A DNA stretch of 48,988 nt from Pseudomonadota bacterium (GTDB lineage: Bacteria > Pseudomonadota > Gammaproteobacteria > Steroidobacterales > Steroidobacteraceae), in the NCBI GenBank assembly GCA_025356075.1, contig JANXUT010000015.1, forward strand, positions 1 through 48,988, written 5' to 3'. The stretch's first letter is position 1, and the number at the start of each line of letters is the position of its first letter. A program made the position numbers and the translations under genes. This document shows, one piece after another, positions 26,952-35,445 of this stretch. The notes under the pieces were generated by a model. It did not search any database. It had not been told where the DNA came from and saw only the letters and a list, made by a program, of their open reading frames with translations.

Positions 26952-29856
26952 GGTGTGGGCTCACGACCTCGATGTCGGTCGTCTCAGCGTGCACGGGCGA
27001 GACGCCGAGGAGGCGCTCACCAATGCGCGCGCGGCCGCCCGCGACCAGGGCGAGGCCTACCCAGCCCGGAAGCTCCGCCGACGGTGTCGAGGACGTGACA
27101 TAGCCGAGGCTGGTAGAGCGCGCGCTTGCGGCGACGAGCTGCGTGCCGTTCCTGAGGCGCCGCGTCGCATCGACCGGACGGACGCCGACCAGCTGCAGCC
27201 GGTCGGGCGCGAGGAGGCCCGCGCGGCGAGCGAGCGAGCGGCCGATGTGGTCACCGCTTGCCTTCAGCATCCGCCCCATGCCGAGGTCGTCCGCCGTCGT
27301 ATTGCCGTTGAGCTCGGCGCCCGTCACGTGGCCCTTCTCGATGCGAAGCGTGTTGAGCGCATCGAGGCCGTACGGCCGGATCCCCAGGGGCTTGCCCGCC
27401 GCGATGAGTGCCGACCACACCTCGAGCGCGTGCCTTGCCGGCACCGCGACCTCGTAGGCAAGTTCGCCGGAGAAGGAGATGCGAAACAAGCGTCCCGCGA
27501 CGCCGGCAATCGTCGCGGCGCCCGCCGCCATGAACGGGAAGGCCTCGTTCGACAATGGAACGCCCGTGACGACTCGCTCGAGGACCTCGCGCGAGCGCGG
27601 GCCGGCGACCGCGAACTGCGCCCAGTGATCGCCGACATCGGTCACGAGCACGTCGAGCTCGCGGCACACCGTCTGGAGGTGAAATTCCAGGTGCTCGAGC
27701 ACGGCCACGGAATTCACCGTCGTCGTCGTCACGAGGAAGTGCTCCGGGGCGAGGCGCGCGGTCGTGCCATCATCGAACACGAGGCCGTCCTCGCGTAGCA
27801 TGAGGCCGTAGCGTGCACGGCCGACCGCGAGCGTCGAAAACGTATTGGCGTACACGAAGTCGAGGAACTTCGCGGCATCCGGCCCCTGCACGTCGATCTT
27901 GCCGAGCGTCGAGACATCGGTGATGCCAACGGCCGATCGGACGGCGCGGGCCTCCGCGAGCACCGGCTCCCACCCGGAGGATCCAGAGTAGACGAGCGGC
28001 CGCAGCCACAGTCCTGCCCGCACGAATGTGGCGCCCGCGGCCTCGTGCCAATCGTGCAGGGGCAGGCGCCGTTTCGGCTTGAAGTGCTCGCCGACTTCCC
28101 CGCCCGCGAGCGCCGCGAAGGGCACGGGCTGGGCGAACGGGCGCGGTTTCAGCGCACCGACCCGCGACACTGGCACGCCGCGGGCCTTCGCAAGCACCGC
28201 GGCGCCGGTGAGTCCGCCGGTGCGCCCTTGGTCGGTCGCCATGCCGTGCGTCGTGTAGCGCTTCATGTGGTCGAGGTGCTCGTAACCTTCGCGGTACGCG
28301 AGCCTGACATCGGCGGTCGTTACGTCGTTCTGGAGGTCGACGAACGCCTTGCCGGGCGCGCTCACTTCCCAGAGCTCCGCAAGCGGCGTGGCGGCCGGAT
28401 CGGCCGGCAAGTCGATCGCAATCGCGGAGTTGACCGCCCGACCGAGGTCCGTCGCGATCGCGCGGGCCGCGGCATCGCCATCGCGCGCCGCGGCGGCGAG
28501 GCCAAACACGCCGCGTGCAGCGCCGGCAACGGAACCCACGGCCGGGGCGAGGTCCGCCGTGAAGGCCGCGATCGCCTCCTGCCACTTGAGTGGCGCGCCG
28601 AGCTGGGCGGCGAGGGCGGTCGAGGGCGTATGGCCACCGGACATCAGCAGGCAGTCGGCCCGAAGCGTCGCGCGATGGCCGCCACCGACGTTGGCGACGC
28701 TGACGCCGCGCACGGCGCGCCGGCCCGCAACGCTGGCGACGACGGCGCCGGCGTGGACCTCGACGCCGAGCGACCTCGCGCGCTCCATCGCGAGCGACTG
28801 CGGGCGGGGGTCGATGACGCCGGCCGGCCGGACTCCGGCGCCGTGGAGCGCGAAGAGCGCCTCGTACGCCTCGTCGTTGTTCACGAAGAGGGCCGGCCGG
28901 GTGCCGACGGCGACGCCGTAGCGCCTGAGGTAGCCAAGCGCGGCGCCCGCGAGCATGACGCCGGGCACGTCGTTGCCCGGAAAGGCGATCAGCCGCTCAG
29001 GGGCGCCGGTCGCGAGGATCACGCGCTTTGCCCGGATGACCCGCAGCCGCTCACGGAGTCCGCCAAAGCGCGCCTCCGCCTCGGGGCTGAGCGTCTCGAG
29101 CGCGCCGAACACGCCGTGGCCGTAGGCGCCGAGCACCGTCGTCGACGGAAGCCAGCGGACCGTGGGCAACCGCGCAAGCGCTGCGGCCATTTGCTCCCGC
29201 CAGGCGATCGCGCGCGCCTCAAGGAGCGCCCCCGCGCCGAGCGTCACGTCCTGGTCGGCGAGCAGGACCTTGAGGCCGCAGGCGCCGAGCCGGTGGGCCG
29301 CGGCGAGGCCCGCAACGCCCGCACCAACCACAAGCACGTCCGCGTGGTCGTGCACCGTCTCGGCGGGCGCGGGGTGCTCCACCGCGGGCGCCACGAGGCG
29401 CCCGAGGCCCGCGGCCCGGCGAATCAGCGGTTCATAGAGCCGCTCCCACGCCCACCCCGGCGACATGAACGTCTTGTAGTAGAAGCCCGCCGGCAGGAAG
29501 CGCGACAGGAGGTCATTGATCGCGAGCGCATCGACGCTGAGCGACGGCCAGCGGTTCTGGCTCTCGGCCACGAGGCCCTCGCGCAGCACGAGCGTCGTGG
29601 CGAGCTGGTTCGGCTCGCGCCCGGCGCTCCCGATGACATCGACGAGCGCACACGGCTCGCCCGGACCCGCCGTCACGACGCCGCGCGGCCGGTGGTACTT
29701 GAAACTACGGCCGACGAGCCGTCGACCGTTGGCGAGCAGCGCCGAGGCGAGGGTGTCGCCCGCGAGCGCGGTGAGCTCCCGCCCATCGAATCGGAACCCG
29801 ACCGGCCGATCGCCATCGGTGAGGAGACCGCGGCCGATTCGTGCGGGACCCGGCAT
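26917..29856 (-). CDS. soxA: Sarcosine oxidase alpha subunit
   Basis: This is a 979-residue subunit with an N-terminal Fer2_4-like domain lacking iron-sulfur cysteines (GFRFDGRELTALAGDTLASA, FKYHRPRG), an NAD-binding Rossmann unit (VVGAGVAGLAAAH, 176-188), a second dinucleotide domain (ILATGAPERL, MSGGHTPST) and a C-terminal GcvT/THF-binding half (LRPLVYSG, YELA-type SGELAYEV, NTLRIEKGHVTGAEL). This matches heterotetrameric sarcosine oxidase, in which alpha holds NAD and folate. The ATG at 29856 overlaps the soxD stop (TGATG); a longer upstream frame is only antiphase overlap with soxD and soxB sequence. All expected domains appear intact. Confidence 0.95.
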   Translation of the reverse strand: MPGPARIGRGLLTDGDRPVGFRFDGRELTALAGDTLASALLANGRRLVGRSFKYHRPRGVVTAGPGEPCALVDVIGSAGREPNQLATTLVLREGLVAESQNRWPSLSVDALAINDLLSRFLPAGFYYKTFMSPGWAWERLYEPLIRRAAGLGRLVAPAVEHPAPAETVHDHADVLVVGAGVAGLAAAHRLGACGLKVLLADQDVTLGAGALLEARAIAWREQMAAALARLPTVRWLPSTTVLGAYGHGVFGALETLSPEAEARFGGLRERLRVIRAKRVILATGAPERLIAFPGNDVPGVMLAGAALGYLRRYGVAVGTRPALFVNNDEAYEALFALHGAGVRPAGVIDPRPQSLAMERARSLGVEVHAGAVVASVAGRRAVRGVSVANVGGGHRATLRADCLLMSGGHTPSTALAAQLGAPLKWQEAIAAFTADLAPAVGSVAGAARGVFGLAAAARDGDAAARAIATDLGRAVNSAIAIDLPADPAATPLAELWEVSAPGKAFVDLQNDVTTADVRLAYREGYEHLDHMKRYTTHGMATDQGRTGGLTGAAVLAKARGVPVSRVGALKPRPFAQPVPFAALAGGEVGEHFKPKRRLPLHDWHEAAGATFVRAGLWLRPLVYSGSSGWEPVLAEARAVRSAVGITDVSTLGKIDVQGPDAAKFLDFVYANTFSTLAVGRARYGLMLREDGLVFDDGTTARLAPEHFLVTTTTVNSVAVLEHLEFHLQTVCRELDVLVTDVGDHWAQFAVAGPRSREVLERVVTGVPLSNEAFPFMAAGAATIAGVAGRLFRISFSGELAYEVAVPARHALEVWSALIAAGKPLGIRPYGLDALNTLRIEKGHVTGAELNGNTTADDLGMGRMLKASGDHIGRSLARRAGLLAPDRLQLVGVRPVDATRRLRNGTQLVAASARSTSLGYVTSSTPSAELPGWVGLALVAGGRARIGERLLGVSPVHAETTDIEVVSPHHADAGNTRVRA

Positions 29857-30143
29857 CAGCGTCCTTGCTCCCGTGGCGGGAACGGCGGCTCGGCGTCGGG
29901 CGCGAGCACCGCGTGGATCTCGTGGCTCAGCGTGTGGCGCACGAGCTTGAGGAGCTTGCGGCACCCCGCCACGTGCATCCACCACTCGACATGCCAGCCG
30001 AGCGGGTTGTCCCGCTCGTAGACGTAGGTCGCGAACGCGGCGATGTCCGCATCGCCCGCGGGCCGCGCCTTGCCGGCGTCGCCGCGGTAACGAAACTCCG
30101 TTTCGTCGCGTTCGCCACAGTGCGGGCACGGGATTCTCAGCAT
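29856..30143 (-). CDS. soxD: Sarcosine oxidase delta subunit
   Basis: This is a 95-residue zinc protein with CPHCG (Cys6, Cys9) and HVAGC (His57, Cys61), the four zinc ligands known from the delta subunit of heterotetrameric sarcosine oxidase. FATYVYERDNPLGWHVEWW is the typical core. It lies 18 bases after soxB and overlaps soxA by one base (TGATG). The C-terminal tail is Pro-rich and variable. Confidence 0.95.
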   Translation of the reverse strand: MLRIPCPHCGERDETEFRYRGDAGKARPAGDADIAAFATYVYERDNPLGWHVEWWMHVAGCRKLLKLVRHTLSHEIHAVLAPDAEPPFPPREQGR

Positions 30144-30161
30144 GCGCGCCTCAGATCCTCT

Positions 30162-31469
30162 TCAGTGCGTCCACGGGAAGGGACCGACGCCCCGTTCATC
30201 GACCGTGCGCCCGGCCGCGAAGCGCCCGAGCCCGAGATGGGCGGCCAGCGGGTGGGACGAGCCGTGCGCGATCAGGTGTGCGGTCGTGACGCCACCGGCC
30301 GGGATCGCCTTGAAGCCGCCGTAGCACCAGCCGCCGTTCAGGATGAGGCCATCAACCGGCGTCTGGGTGATCAGCGGCGATCCGTCCATCGTCATGTCCA
30401 TCACTCCTCCCCACTGGCGCAGCACCTTGAGCCGCGCGAGGCCCGGCATCAGCGTGACCGCGCAGGCCGCGAGTTCCTCGGCCATCGGCAGCGTGCCGCG
30501 CTGCCCGTAGGTGTTGTAGCCGTCGAGCGCACCACCGTACACGAGGCCGCCCTTGTCGGACTGGCTGACGTAGAAGTGGCTGGGGCCGTAGGTTAGGACG
30601 ACATCGAGCACGGGCTTGACCGCTTCGGTCACGAAGGCCTGCAGCACGTGTGTCTCGATGGGAAGCGTGACTCCCGCCATCGACGCGAGGCGCGAGGAGT
30701 GGCCGGCGACCGCGAGGCACACGGTCTCCGCTCCGATGGAGCCGCGCGTCGTTTCAACGCCGGTGACGCGCGCCCCGCTGCGGGTGATGCCCGTCACCTC
30801 GCAGTCCTCGATGATGTCGACGCCAGCCTCCGACGCGCCGCGCGCGTAGCCCCAGGCGACCGCATCGTGGCGAACGGTACCGCCGCGGGGCTGCAAGAAC
30901 CCGCCGAGTACCGGATAGCGTCCATTGTCGAGGTCGATGAGCGGCACGAGCGCCTTGACCGCATCCCGGCCGAGCGCCTCGGCGTCGACCCCGAGGAGCC
31001 GCATCTGGTTCGCGCGGCGGGCGAAGAGGTCGCGCTGAGCCTCCGTGTGAAAGAGGTTGAGCGTGCCGCGCTGACTCACCATCGCGTTGAAATTGAGCGA
31101 GCGTTCGAGGTTCTCCCACAGCTGCAGTGAGAATTCGTAGAAGCGGATGTTATCGGGGTGGAAGTAGTTGGAGCGAATGAAGGTGGTGTTGCGACCGACG
31201 TTGCCGAGCCCGATTGCTCCCTTCTCAACGACCGCGACGTCGGTGATCCCATGCCGGGTCGCGAGGTAGTACGCCGTGGCGAGCCCGTGCCCGCCACCAC
31301 CGACGATCACCACTCGGTACCGGGACCGAGGCGCCGGCTTCGCCCATGCGCGCGACCAGCCGCGATGGCCGGTCAGCCCCTCGCGCAGCAGTCGCCAGCC
31401 CGAGTATCGCCCGCTCGATGCGCGCTCAGTATTGGCAGGCTGTGGACGGGATTCAGGCGCGGGAGGCAT
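30162..31469 (-). CDS. soxB: Sarcosine oxidase beta subunit
   Basis: This is the flavin subunit: RYRVVIVGGGGHGLATAYYL (FAD motif 57-62), GNVGRNTTFIRSNY (89-102) and GGTVRHDAVAWG, with His201 in the place of the covalent FMN His of bacterial sarcosine oxidases. The N-terminal YSGWRLLREGLTGHRGW is typical of the longer proteobacterial form, which requires a start at or before the ATG at 31469, giving 435 residues; no strong ribosome site is seen there. It is the first gene of the minus-strand demethylation operon. A long non-coding leader with an inverted repeat lies upstream. Confidence 0.93.
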   Translation of the reverse strand: MPPAPESRPQPANTERASSGRYSGWRLLREGLTGHRGWSRAWAKPAPRSRYRVVIVGGGGHGLATAYYLATRHGITDVAVVEKGAIGLGNVGRNTTFIRSNYFHPDNIRFYEFSLQLWENLERSLNFNAMVSQRGTLNLFHTEAQRDLFARRANQMRLLGVDAEALGRDAVKALVPLIDLDNGRYPVLGGFLQPRGGTVRHDAVAWGYARGASEAGVDIIEDCEVTGITRSGARVTGVETTRGSIGAETVCLAVAGHSSRLASMAGVTLPIETHVLQAFVTEAVKPVLDVVLTYGPSHFYVSQSDKGGLVYGGALDGYNTYGQRGTLPMAEELAACAVTLMPGLARLKVLRQWGGVMDMTMDGSPLITQTPVDGLILNGGWCYGGFKAIPAGGVTTAHLIAHGSSHPLAAHLGLGRFAAGRTVDERGVGPFPWTH

Positions 31470-31934
31470 CTGTGGCCGCCATGATAAGGCCCGGGACGCT
31501 GCCGCGCACTTCTTCACGCGCGTGTACGCGACGCTACCGTATCGCCCGACCGCGCGTGACGCGGCCACGCAATTAAGTGGCGGTTGCCGGACATTCGCGC
31601 TCGAGCTGACCCGGCGGTCGGTCACTCTTTACATACGCGAGTGACTCCTCGCATCTCGGCTCCGCCGTCGGACCGCGCGACGGCGAACGGCGGGCCGGAC
31701 AAGGACAGCCGCCGCGCTTCCTAGCAATAGAGTAACGATGGTGGCTTCAGGACCGCAGGGCGCTGCGTGCGCGGGAGCCGGGTTCCAAGGCGCGTGTGCG
31801 GGGTCGGGCGATGGGGCAGTCGGTTCTGCGCGCCGAGAACCTTGCTGCGTCTTCGGCCCTTCAGGTTTTATGCAGACACGTGCGGTCCTACCGCGGCTCT
31901 CTCTATCGGCCGACGGGGCAGCTCCGCCGCGCGA
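31470..31934. other. Upstream region of the soxB operon
   Basis: 465 bases without a convincing gene. It must carry the promoter of the sox operon, reading leftward. The only clear structure is the inverted repeat at 31621-31645. No glycine-riboswitch core was recognised on either strand. Confidence 0.5.
31621..31645. promoter_or_regulatory. Inverted repeat GTCACTC-N11-GAGTGAC upstream of soxB
   Basis: Perfect seven-base arms at 31621-31627 and 31639-31645 are spaced 18 bases centre to centre, about 150-175 bases before the soxB start. The distance and symmetry suit an activator site. The GlxA/GbdR-type regulator encoded at 21573-22541 in the same operon is the natural candidate, although AraC-type sites are more often direct repeats. 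Confidence 0.4.
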
Positions 31935-32354
31935 TTAGGTGACGCGGTGTCGAGCGTGCACGTTGTCCTTGCGCGTAAGTGGCGTCGTCCTAGTTGACGA
32001 TCGGGAGCGGCTGCCGTCGATGATCGCGATGTCGAGGGCAAGCGGGTTGATGCCCTCCACGCAGCCGAGATTGACGCGGTAGCCATCCCTCGCGTTCTCG
32101 CCGTCGGCGATGTAGGTGAATATCCCGCAAGTCTTGCAGAAGTAGTTGCCGAGGACGTGTTCGTTCCAGAGATACGCGCCGAGGTCGTTCGGATCCGCGT
32201 GCGGTGTGAAGTCGGCCGCCGGAATGTAGGTCGAGGACAGCACTGCACCCCGGCGGACGCACAGTGAACAGTTACAGCGCTTGCCTGTCGTGATCGGAGG
32301 GCTGCGGAATGAAAAGCGGACGAGTCCGCAATGGCAGCGGGCCTGATAGTCCAT
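31935..32354 (-). CDS. GFA-family (CENP-V/GFA) protein, C-terminus doubtful
   Basis: From ATG 32354 the protein reads ARCHCGLVRFSF, CNCSLCVRRGAVLS and NYFCKTCGIFTYI, the cysteine set that holds zinc in the family. Up to INPLALDIAIIDGS (about residue 113) it is ordinary; the next 26 residues are a basic, low-complexity run to the stop at 31935. Shifting one base after IIDGS would give a short ending LPIVN with a stop at 31990, closer to the family's usual length. A small frameshift near the end is therefore possible. It is a paralogue of the broken gene at 9073-9475. The reaction is unknown. Confidence 0.75.
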   Translation of the reverse strand: MDYQARCHCGLVRFSFRSPPITTGKRCNCSLCVRRGAVLSSTYIPAADFTPHADPNDLGAYLWNEHVLGNYFCKTCGIFTYIADGENARDGYRVNLGCVEGINPLALDIAIIDGSRSRSSTRTTPLTRKDNVHARHRVT

Positions 32355-32466
32355 GGGGTTACCTCCGCCGCGACGTTCCCCGACCGGCATCGACGCGTCA
32401 AGTGCCTTGAGGCGAGGGCGGCGCCTCGCCTACGGGGCGCGGCGAGGGTGGCAATTCAGCTGCCAA

Positions 32467-33048
32467 TCACGGGAGGATCTCGACCGGAATGCGGCCGCGA
32501 ACCAGCGCCCAGACCTCCAGGAGGTCTTCGTTCGACAGCGCGATGCAGCCGTTCGTCCAGTCCTGCGTCTGGTAGTAGGAGAGCGGCTTCTGCATCACGT
32601 TCGGAAGCCCGTGAATCATGATGTCCCGCCCGGCCGACACGTGTCGCTCGGCGGCTTGCCGACGGTCATCCGTATTCGGGTAGGACACGTGCAGTGCGCG
32701 GAAGTAGCGGCTGTTCGTCCGGCGCGCGTCGATCACGTAGCGGCCTTCCGGCGTGCGGAAGTCGTATTCCTGCCGCTTCGGCCCGACCGGGCTCAATCCG
32801 AGTGCGATGGCGAAGCTGCGCAGCGGCATCCCGTCGCGCATCAGGTAGAGCCGGTGCTCGGACTTGACGATCAGGATCGAGTCGGCGGGCGGCGAGGACT
32901 GAGCCTTCACTCCTTCCATGGAGCCCGCCCTCGCGCCGCACGCCGCGGCAAGCGCGAACGCCGCCATGGCGATGCAAGCGCGCATCCGGCGTTTCGCAGC
33001 GCGAAGACAGTCGAATCGGCGGGACGTGGAATCGGGCGTAGCAGTCAT
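32467..33048 (-). CDS. L,D-transpeptidase (YkuD/ErfK family)
   Basis: This is a 193-residue exported protein. A basic n-region and hydrophobic stretch (MRACIAMAAFALAAACGARA) act as the signal peptide, followed by a YkuD domain: ILIVKSEHRLYLMRDG, PEGRYVIDARRTNSRYFRALHVSYPN, IMIHGLPN (His146) and DWTNGCIALSNED (catalytic Cys168). Such enzymes make 3-3 crosslinks in peptidoglycan or attach proteins to it in the periplasm. It stands alone on the minus strand. Start choice lies between 33048 and the inner ATG of MRACIAM. Confidence 0.92.
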   Translation of the reverse strand: MTATPDSTSRRFDCLRAAKRRMRACIAMAAFALAAACGARAGSMEGVKAQSSPPADSILIVKSEHRLYLMRDGMPLRSFAIALGLSPVGPKRQEYDFRTPEGRYVIDARRTNSRYFRALHVSYPNTDDRRQAAERHVSAGRDIMIHGLPNVMQKPLSYYQTQDWTNGCIALSNEDLLEVWALVRGRIPVEILP

Positions 33049-33286
33049 TCGAGCCTGCTCCGGGCGCGACCGTGATGCCTTTATAAGGAGAGCCCCGTCC
33101 AATCACCCGGTACGTGCGCACAGAATCGGCCCCGAAATCCGCGGGCTGCCCGTGGACGGGGTGGTTGAGCGGAGTCGGCGGATTATGTTCGCGCGCTCCG
33201 TCACACCTCGCTGGAAACGCCGCCGGGGGTCGGATGGACGACTCCTTGCCCCCTTGCGCTCACGGTGACTTAACGATACGATGAAT

Positions 33287-33300
33287 TAACTTACTGGTTA
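33287..33300. promoter_or_regulatory. Short imperfect palindrome TAAC-N6-GTTA just before the ArsR start
   Basis: The half-sites at 33287-33290 and 33297-33300 end four bases before the ATG at 33305, in an AT-rich patch that is likely the promoter. No ribosome site precedes the ATG, so the mRNA may be leaderless and the palindrome may be the autoregulatory operator of the ArsR protein. Confidence 0.3.
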
Positions 33301-33304
33301 TCTA

Positions 33305-33628
33305 ATGCAACTCAACGACACATTCAGCGCGCTCGCCGATCCGACTCGTCGCGCGATCGTGGCCCGCCTTGCGCGGGGCGAGGCGACGGTCGGGGAGTTG
33401 GCCGCACCGTTCGACATTTCGCTGCCGGCGATCTCGCGGCACCTCAAGGTGCTCGAGCGGGCGGCGCTCATTTCGAACGTGAGGGTGGGCAAGCATCGCC
33501 GCTGCCGCCTGCGGCCCGAGGCGCTGACCGGCGCGCAGGATTGGCTCGAGTTCCATCGCCGCTTCTGGACCGGCAGCCTCGATCGGCTGGCTGCCCACCT
33601 GAAGACCTCTCCAAGGACCAAGAAATGA
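33305..33628 (+). CDS. ArsR-family winged-helix regulator
   Basis: This is a 107-residue protein with the ArsR winged helix: FSALADPTRRAIVARLARGE, VGELAAPFDISLPAISRHLKVLERA (helix-turn-helix, about 28-52) and a basic wing. There is no CxC metal site. It is the common partner of AHSA1/SRPBCC proteins, and its stop overlaps the next start (ATGA at 33625-33628). It probably represses its own small operon in response to an unknown signal. Confidence 0.92.
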   Translation: MQLNDTFSALADPTRRAIVARLARGEATVGELAAPFDISLPAISRHLKVLERAALISNVRVGKHRRCRLRPEALTGAQDWLEFHRRFWTGSLDRLAAHLKTSPRTKK

Positions 33629-34092
33629 TCACTGCCGCGCCCGACGAAACGACACTCGTCATCACGCGCCTCTTCGATGCGTCTCCGGCGCGTGTTTTCG
33701 ACGCGTGGCTGGAACGCGAGGAGTGGCAGGCTTGGATCGGCCCGGAAGGTATCAATTGCGAAGTCCCGCTACTCGAGCCCCGTGTCGGCGGTCGGTACCG
33801 TGTAACCATGCGGATGTCGAGCGGCGACACGATCCCCGTGGCCGGCGTCTTCAAGGTCATCGACCGGCCCACCACGCTGGCGTTCACGTGGGGCTGGGAT
33901 GGCGATCCGTCGCGCGAAAGCCTGGTGACACTCACCTTCGCGAGGAAGGGCAAGCAGACCGAACTCACGCTCCGCCAGGAGGGTCTCGGCAGCATCGAGA
34001 ACCGCATTGGGCACGACAAGGGCTGGCGGAGCGCGCTCAACAAGCTCGACAGGTACGTCGCCGCGGCCACCCTCGCGACGGGAACCTCATGA
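33625..34092 (+). CDS. SRPBCC/AHSA1-domain protein
   Basis: This is a 155-residue START-like hydrophobic-pocket protein: VITRLFDASPARVFDAWLERE, WIGPEG, EPRVGGRYRVTM, VAGVFKVIDRPTTLAFTW, LTLRQEGL. It overlaps the ArsR gene and the following GST gene by four bases each, so the three are translated together. Members bind small lipophilic ligands or act as Hsp90 co-chaperone-like folds. The ligand is unknown. Confidence 0.9.
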   Translation: MITAAPDETTLVITRLFDASPARVFDAWLEREEWQAWIGPEGINCEVPLLEPRVGGRYRVTMRMSSGDTIPVAGVFKVIDRPTTLAFTWGWDGDPSRESLVTLTFARKGKQTELTLRQEGLGSIENRIGHDKGWRSALNKLDRYVAAATLATGTS

Positions 34093-34742
34093 GCAGCATC
34101 ACGCTGACGGCATTCCGCTGGGTGCCGCCCATGGTCCAGGGCATCGTCCGGGACGTCCGCGTGCGCTGGGCCGTGGAGGAGGCGGGCCTCGCGTACCAGA
34201 CCCGCCTCATCGGACCCGCCGAGCAGAAGTCGGAGGAGTACCAGCGCCTGCAGCCCTTCGGGCAGGTTCCCGCCTACGACGAGGACGGGCTCGTGCTCTT
34301 CGAGTCGGGCGCGATCGTCATGCACATTGCCGAGCGAGTCGAGTCGCTCATGCCGCAGGAGCCGACGGCTCGTGCGCGGGCCCGGGTCTGGATGTTCGCC
34401 GCGCTCAACTCCATCGAGCAGCACGTTCAGCGCCTGACGGAACTGGACCTTTTTTCCGCGTGCGAGGACTGGGCGGCGCTACGCCGGCCGGCGGTGCTCG
34501 AAGCCGCGCAACGACGCCTCGCGATGCTGGCGCACTCGCTGGAGGGCAAGGAATTCCTGGAGGAGCGGTTCACTGCCGCGGACCTGCTGATGACAACGGT
34601 GCTGCGCATTCCGCACCACATGGATCTCGTCGCCCGGTTTCCGGTGCTCGAGGCTTACCGGTTGCGGTGCGAGGCCCGTCCCGCCTTCCAGAGGGCGCTC
34701 GCGGATCACATGGCGCCGTTTGCTACGAAGCCGGGTGCCTGA
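34089..34742 (+). CDS. Glutathione S-transferase-like protein
   Basis: This is a 217-residue protein with an N-terminal thioredoxin-like domain (VRWAVEEAGLAYQTRLI, LQPFGQVPAYDEDGLVLFESGAIVMHIAE, with the cis-Pro and Glu-Ser glutathione-binding pair) and a helical C-terminal domain (FTAADLLMTTVLR). It starts inside the stop of the AHSA1 gene (ATGA). The first helix lacks a clear catalytic Ser or Cys, so the activity may be binding or isomerisation. The trio ArsR-AHSA1-GST looks like a stress or detoxification unit. Confidence 0.9.
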   Translation: MSSITLTAFRWVPPMVQGIVRDVRVRWAVEEAGLAYQTRLIGPAEQKSEEYQRLQPFGQVPAYDEDGLVLFESGAIVMHIAERVESLMPQEPTARARARVWMFAALNSIEQHVQRLTELDLFSACEDWAALRRPAVLEAAQRRLAMLAHSLEGKEFLEERFTAADLLMTTVLRIPHHMDLVARFPVLEAYRLRCEARPAFQRALADHMAPFATKPGA

Positions 34743-34789
34743 GCGAGCGGAGAGTTGCACGCCTCGCGGTCGAGGCTAGCGCGACGCGT

Positions 34790-35251
34790 TCACAGCAAGT
34801 GCCGGTACATGACGAACCCCGGCTTGTCGGCGACCTGGTCATAGAGTTTCATCGCGGTCGTGTTGGTTTCGTGGGTCAGCCAGTAGACCCGACTTGACCC
34901 CGCTGCTTTCGCGCGGTCGTAGATGCCGGTGATGATCGCGCGACCGGCGCCCATTCCTCGCGCGGATTCCGCCGTGAACAGATCCTGCAGGTAGCAGACG
35001 GGCCCAATGCTCGTCGTGCTGCGATGGAAGATGTAGTGCCCAAAGCCGAGCACGGTGCCGGCTCGCTCGGCGATCAACGAGTGCACCGGCTCGTAAGCGT
35101 CGAAGAATCGCGCCCACGTCATGCGGGTGACGTCCGCCGGGAGTCGCGTGTCACCCTTGCGCCCGTAGAACGCGTTGTAGCCGTCCCAAAGCACCTGCCA
35201 CGCCGGAAGGTCGTCCTCGCGTACCGACCGAATCAAGAGTTCCGTAGTCAT
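34790..35251 (-). CDS. GNAT-family N-acetyltransferase
   Basis: This is a 153-residue protein with the acetyl-CoA loop RGMGAG (98-103) after the strand CYLQDLFT, and the C-terminal YWLTHETNTTAMKLYDQVA that marks the GNAT fold. It transfers an acetyl group to an amine; the substrate is unknown. It is convergent with the GST gene, 47 bases away. Confidence 0.9.
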   Translation of the reverse strand: MTTELLIRSVREDDLPAWQVLWDGYNAFYGRKGDTRLPADVTRMTWARFFDAYEPVHSLIAERAGTVLGFGHYIFHRSTTSIGPVCYLQDLFTAESARGMGAGRAIITGIYDRAKAAGSSRVYWLTHETNTTAMKLYDQVADKPGFVMYRHLL

Positions 35252-35445
35252 GAGCCGCTGCCACTCCAAGGTTGATGACCGATCGCGGTCAGCCCCGCCG
35301 GGGTCCAATGATCCCCGGCCACCGATCAAGAATTAAGCCGCGCTGGCCCGGGTGCGGGCAGCGGCTGCACGGGCTGCGGGGAACCGCGCCCGCCGGCGTT
35401 GCCGCGCGTGGTGCCCGCGGAAGGCCAGGTCCGAGCGCGAGGCCA

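Noticed and set aside
31470-31934. Possible glycine riboswitch before soxB
   Set aside because: Neither strand shows the conserved glycine-aptamer core; the only clear structure is the GTCACTC palindrome.
31738-31938. Small plus-strand frame before the second GFA gene
   Set aside because: No ribosome site, no motif, and low-complexity composition.
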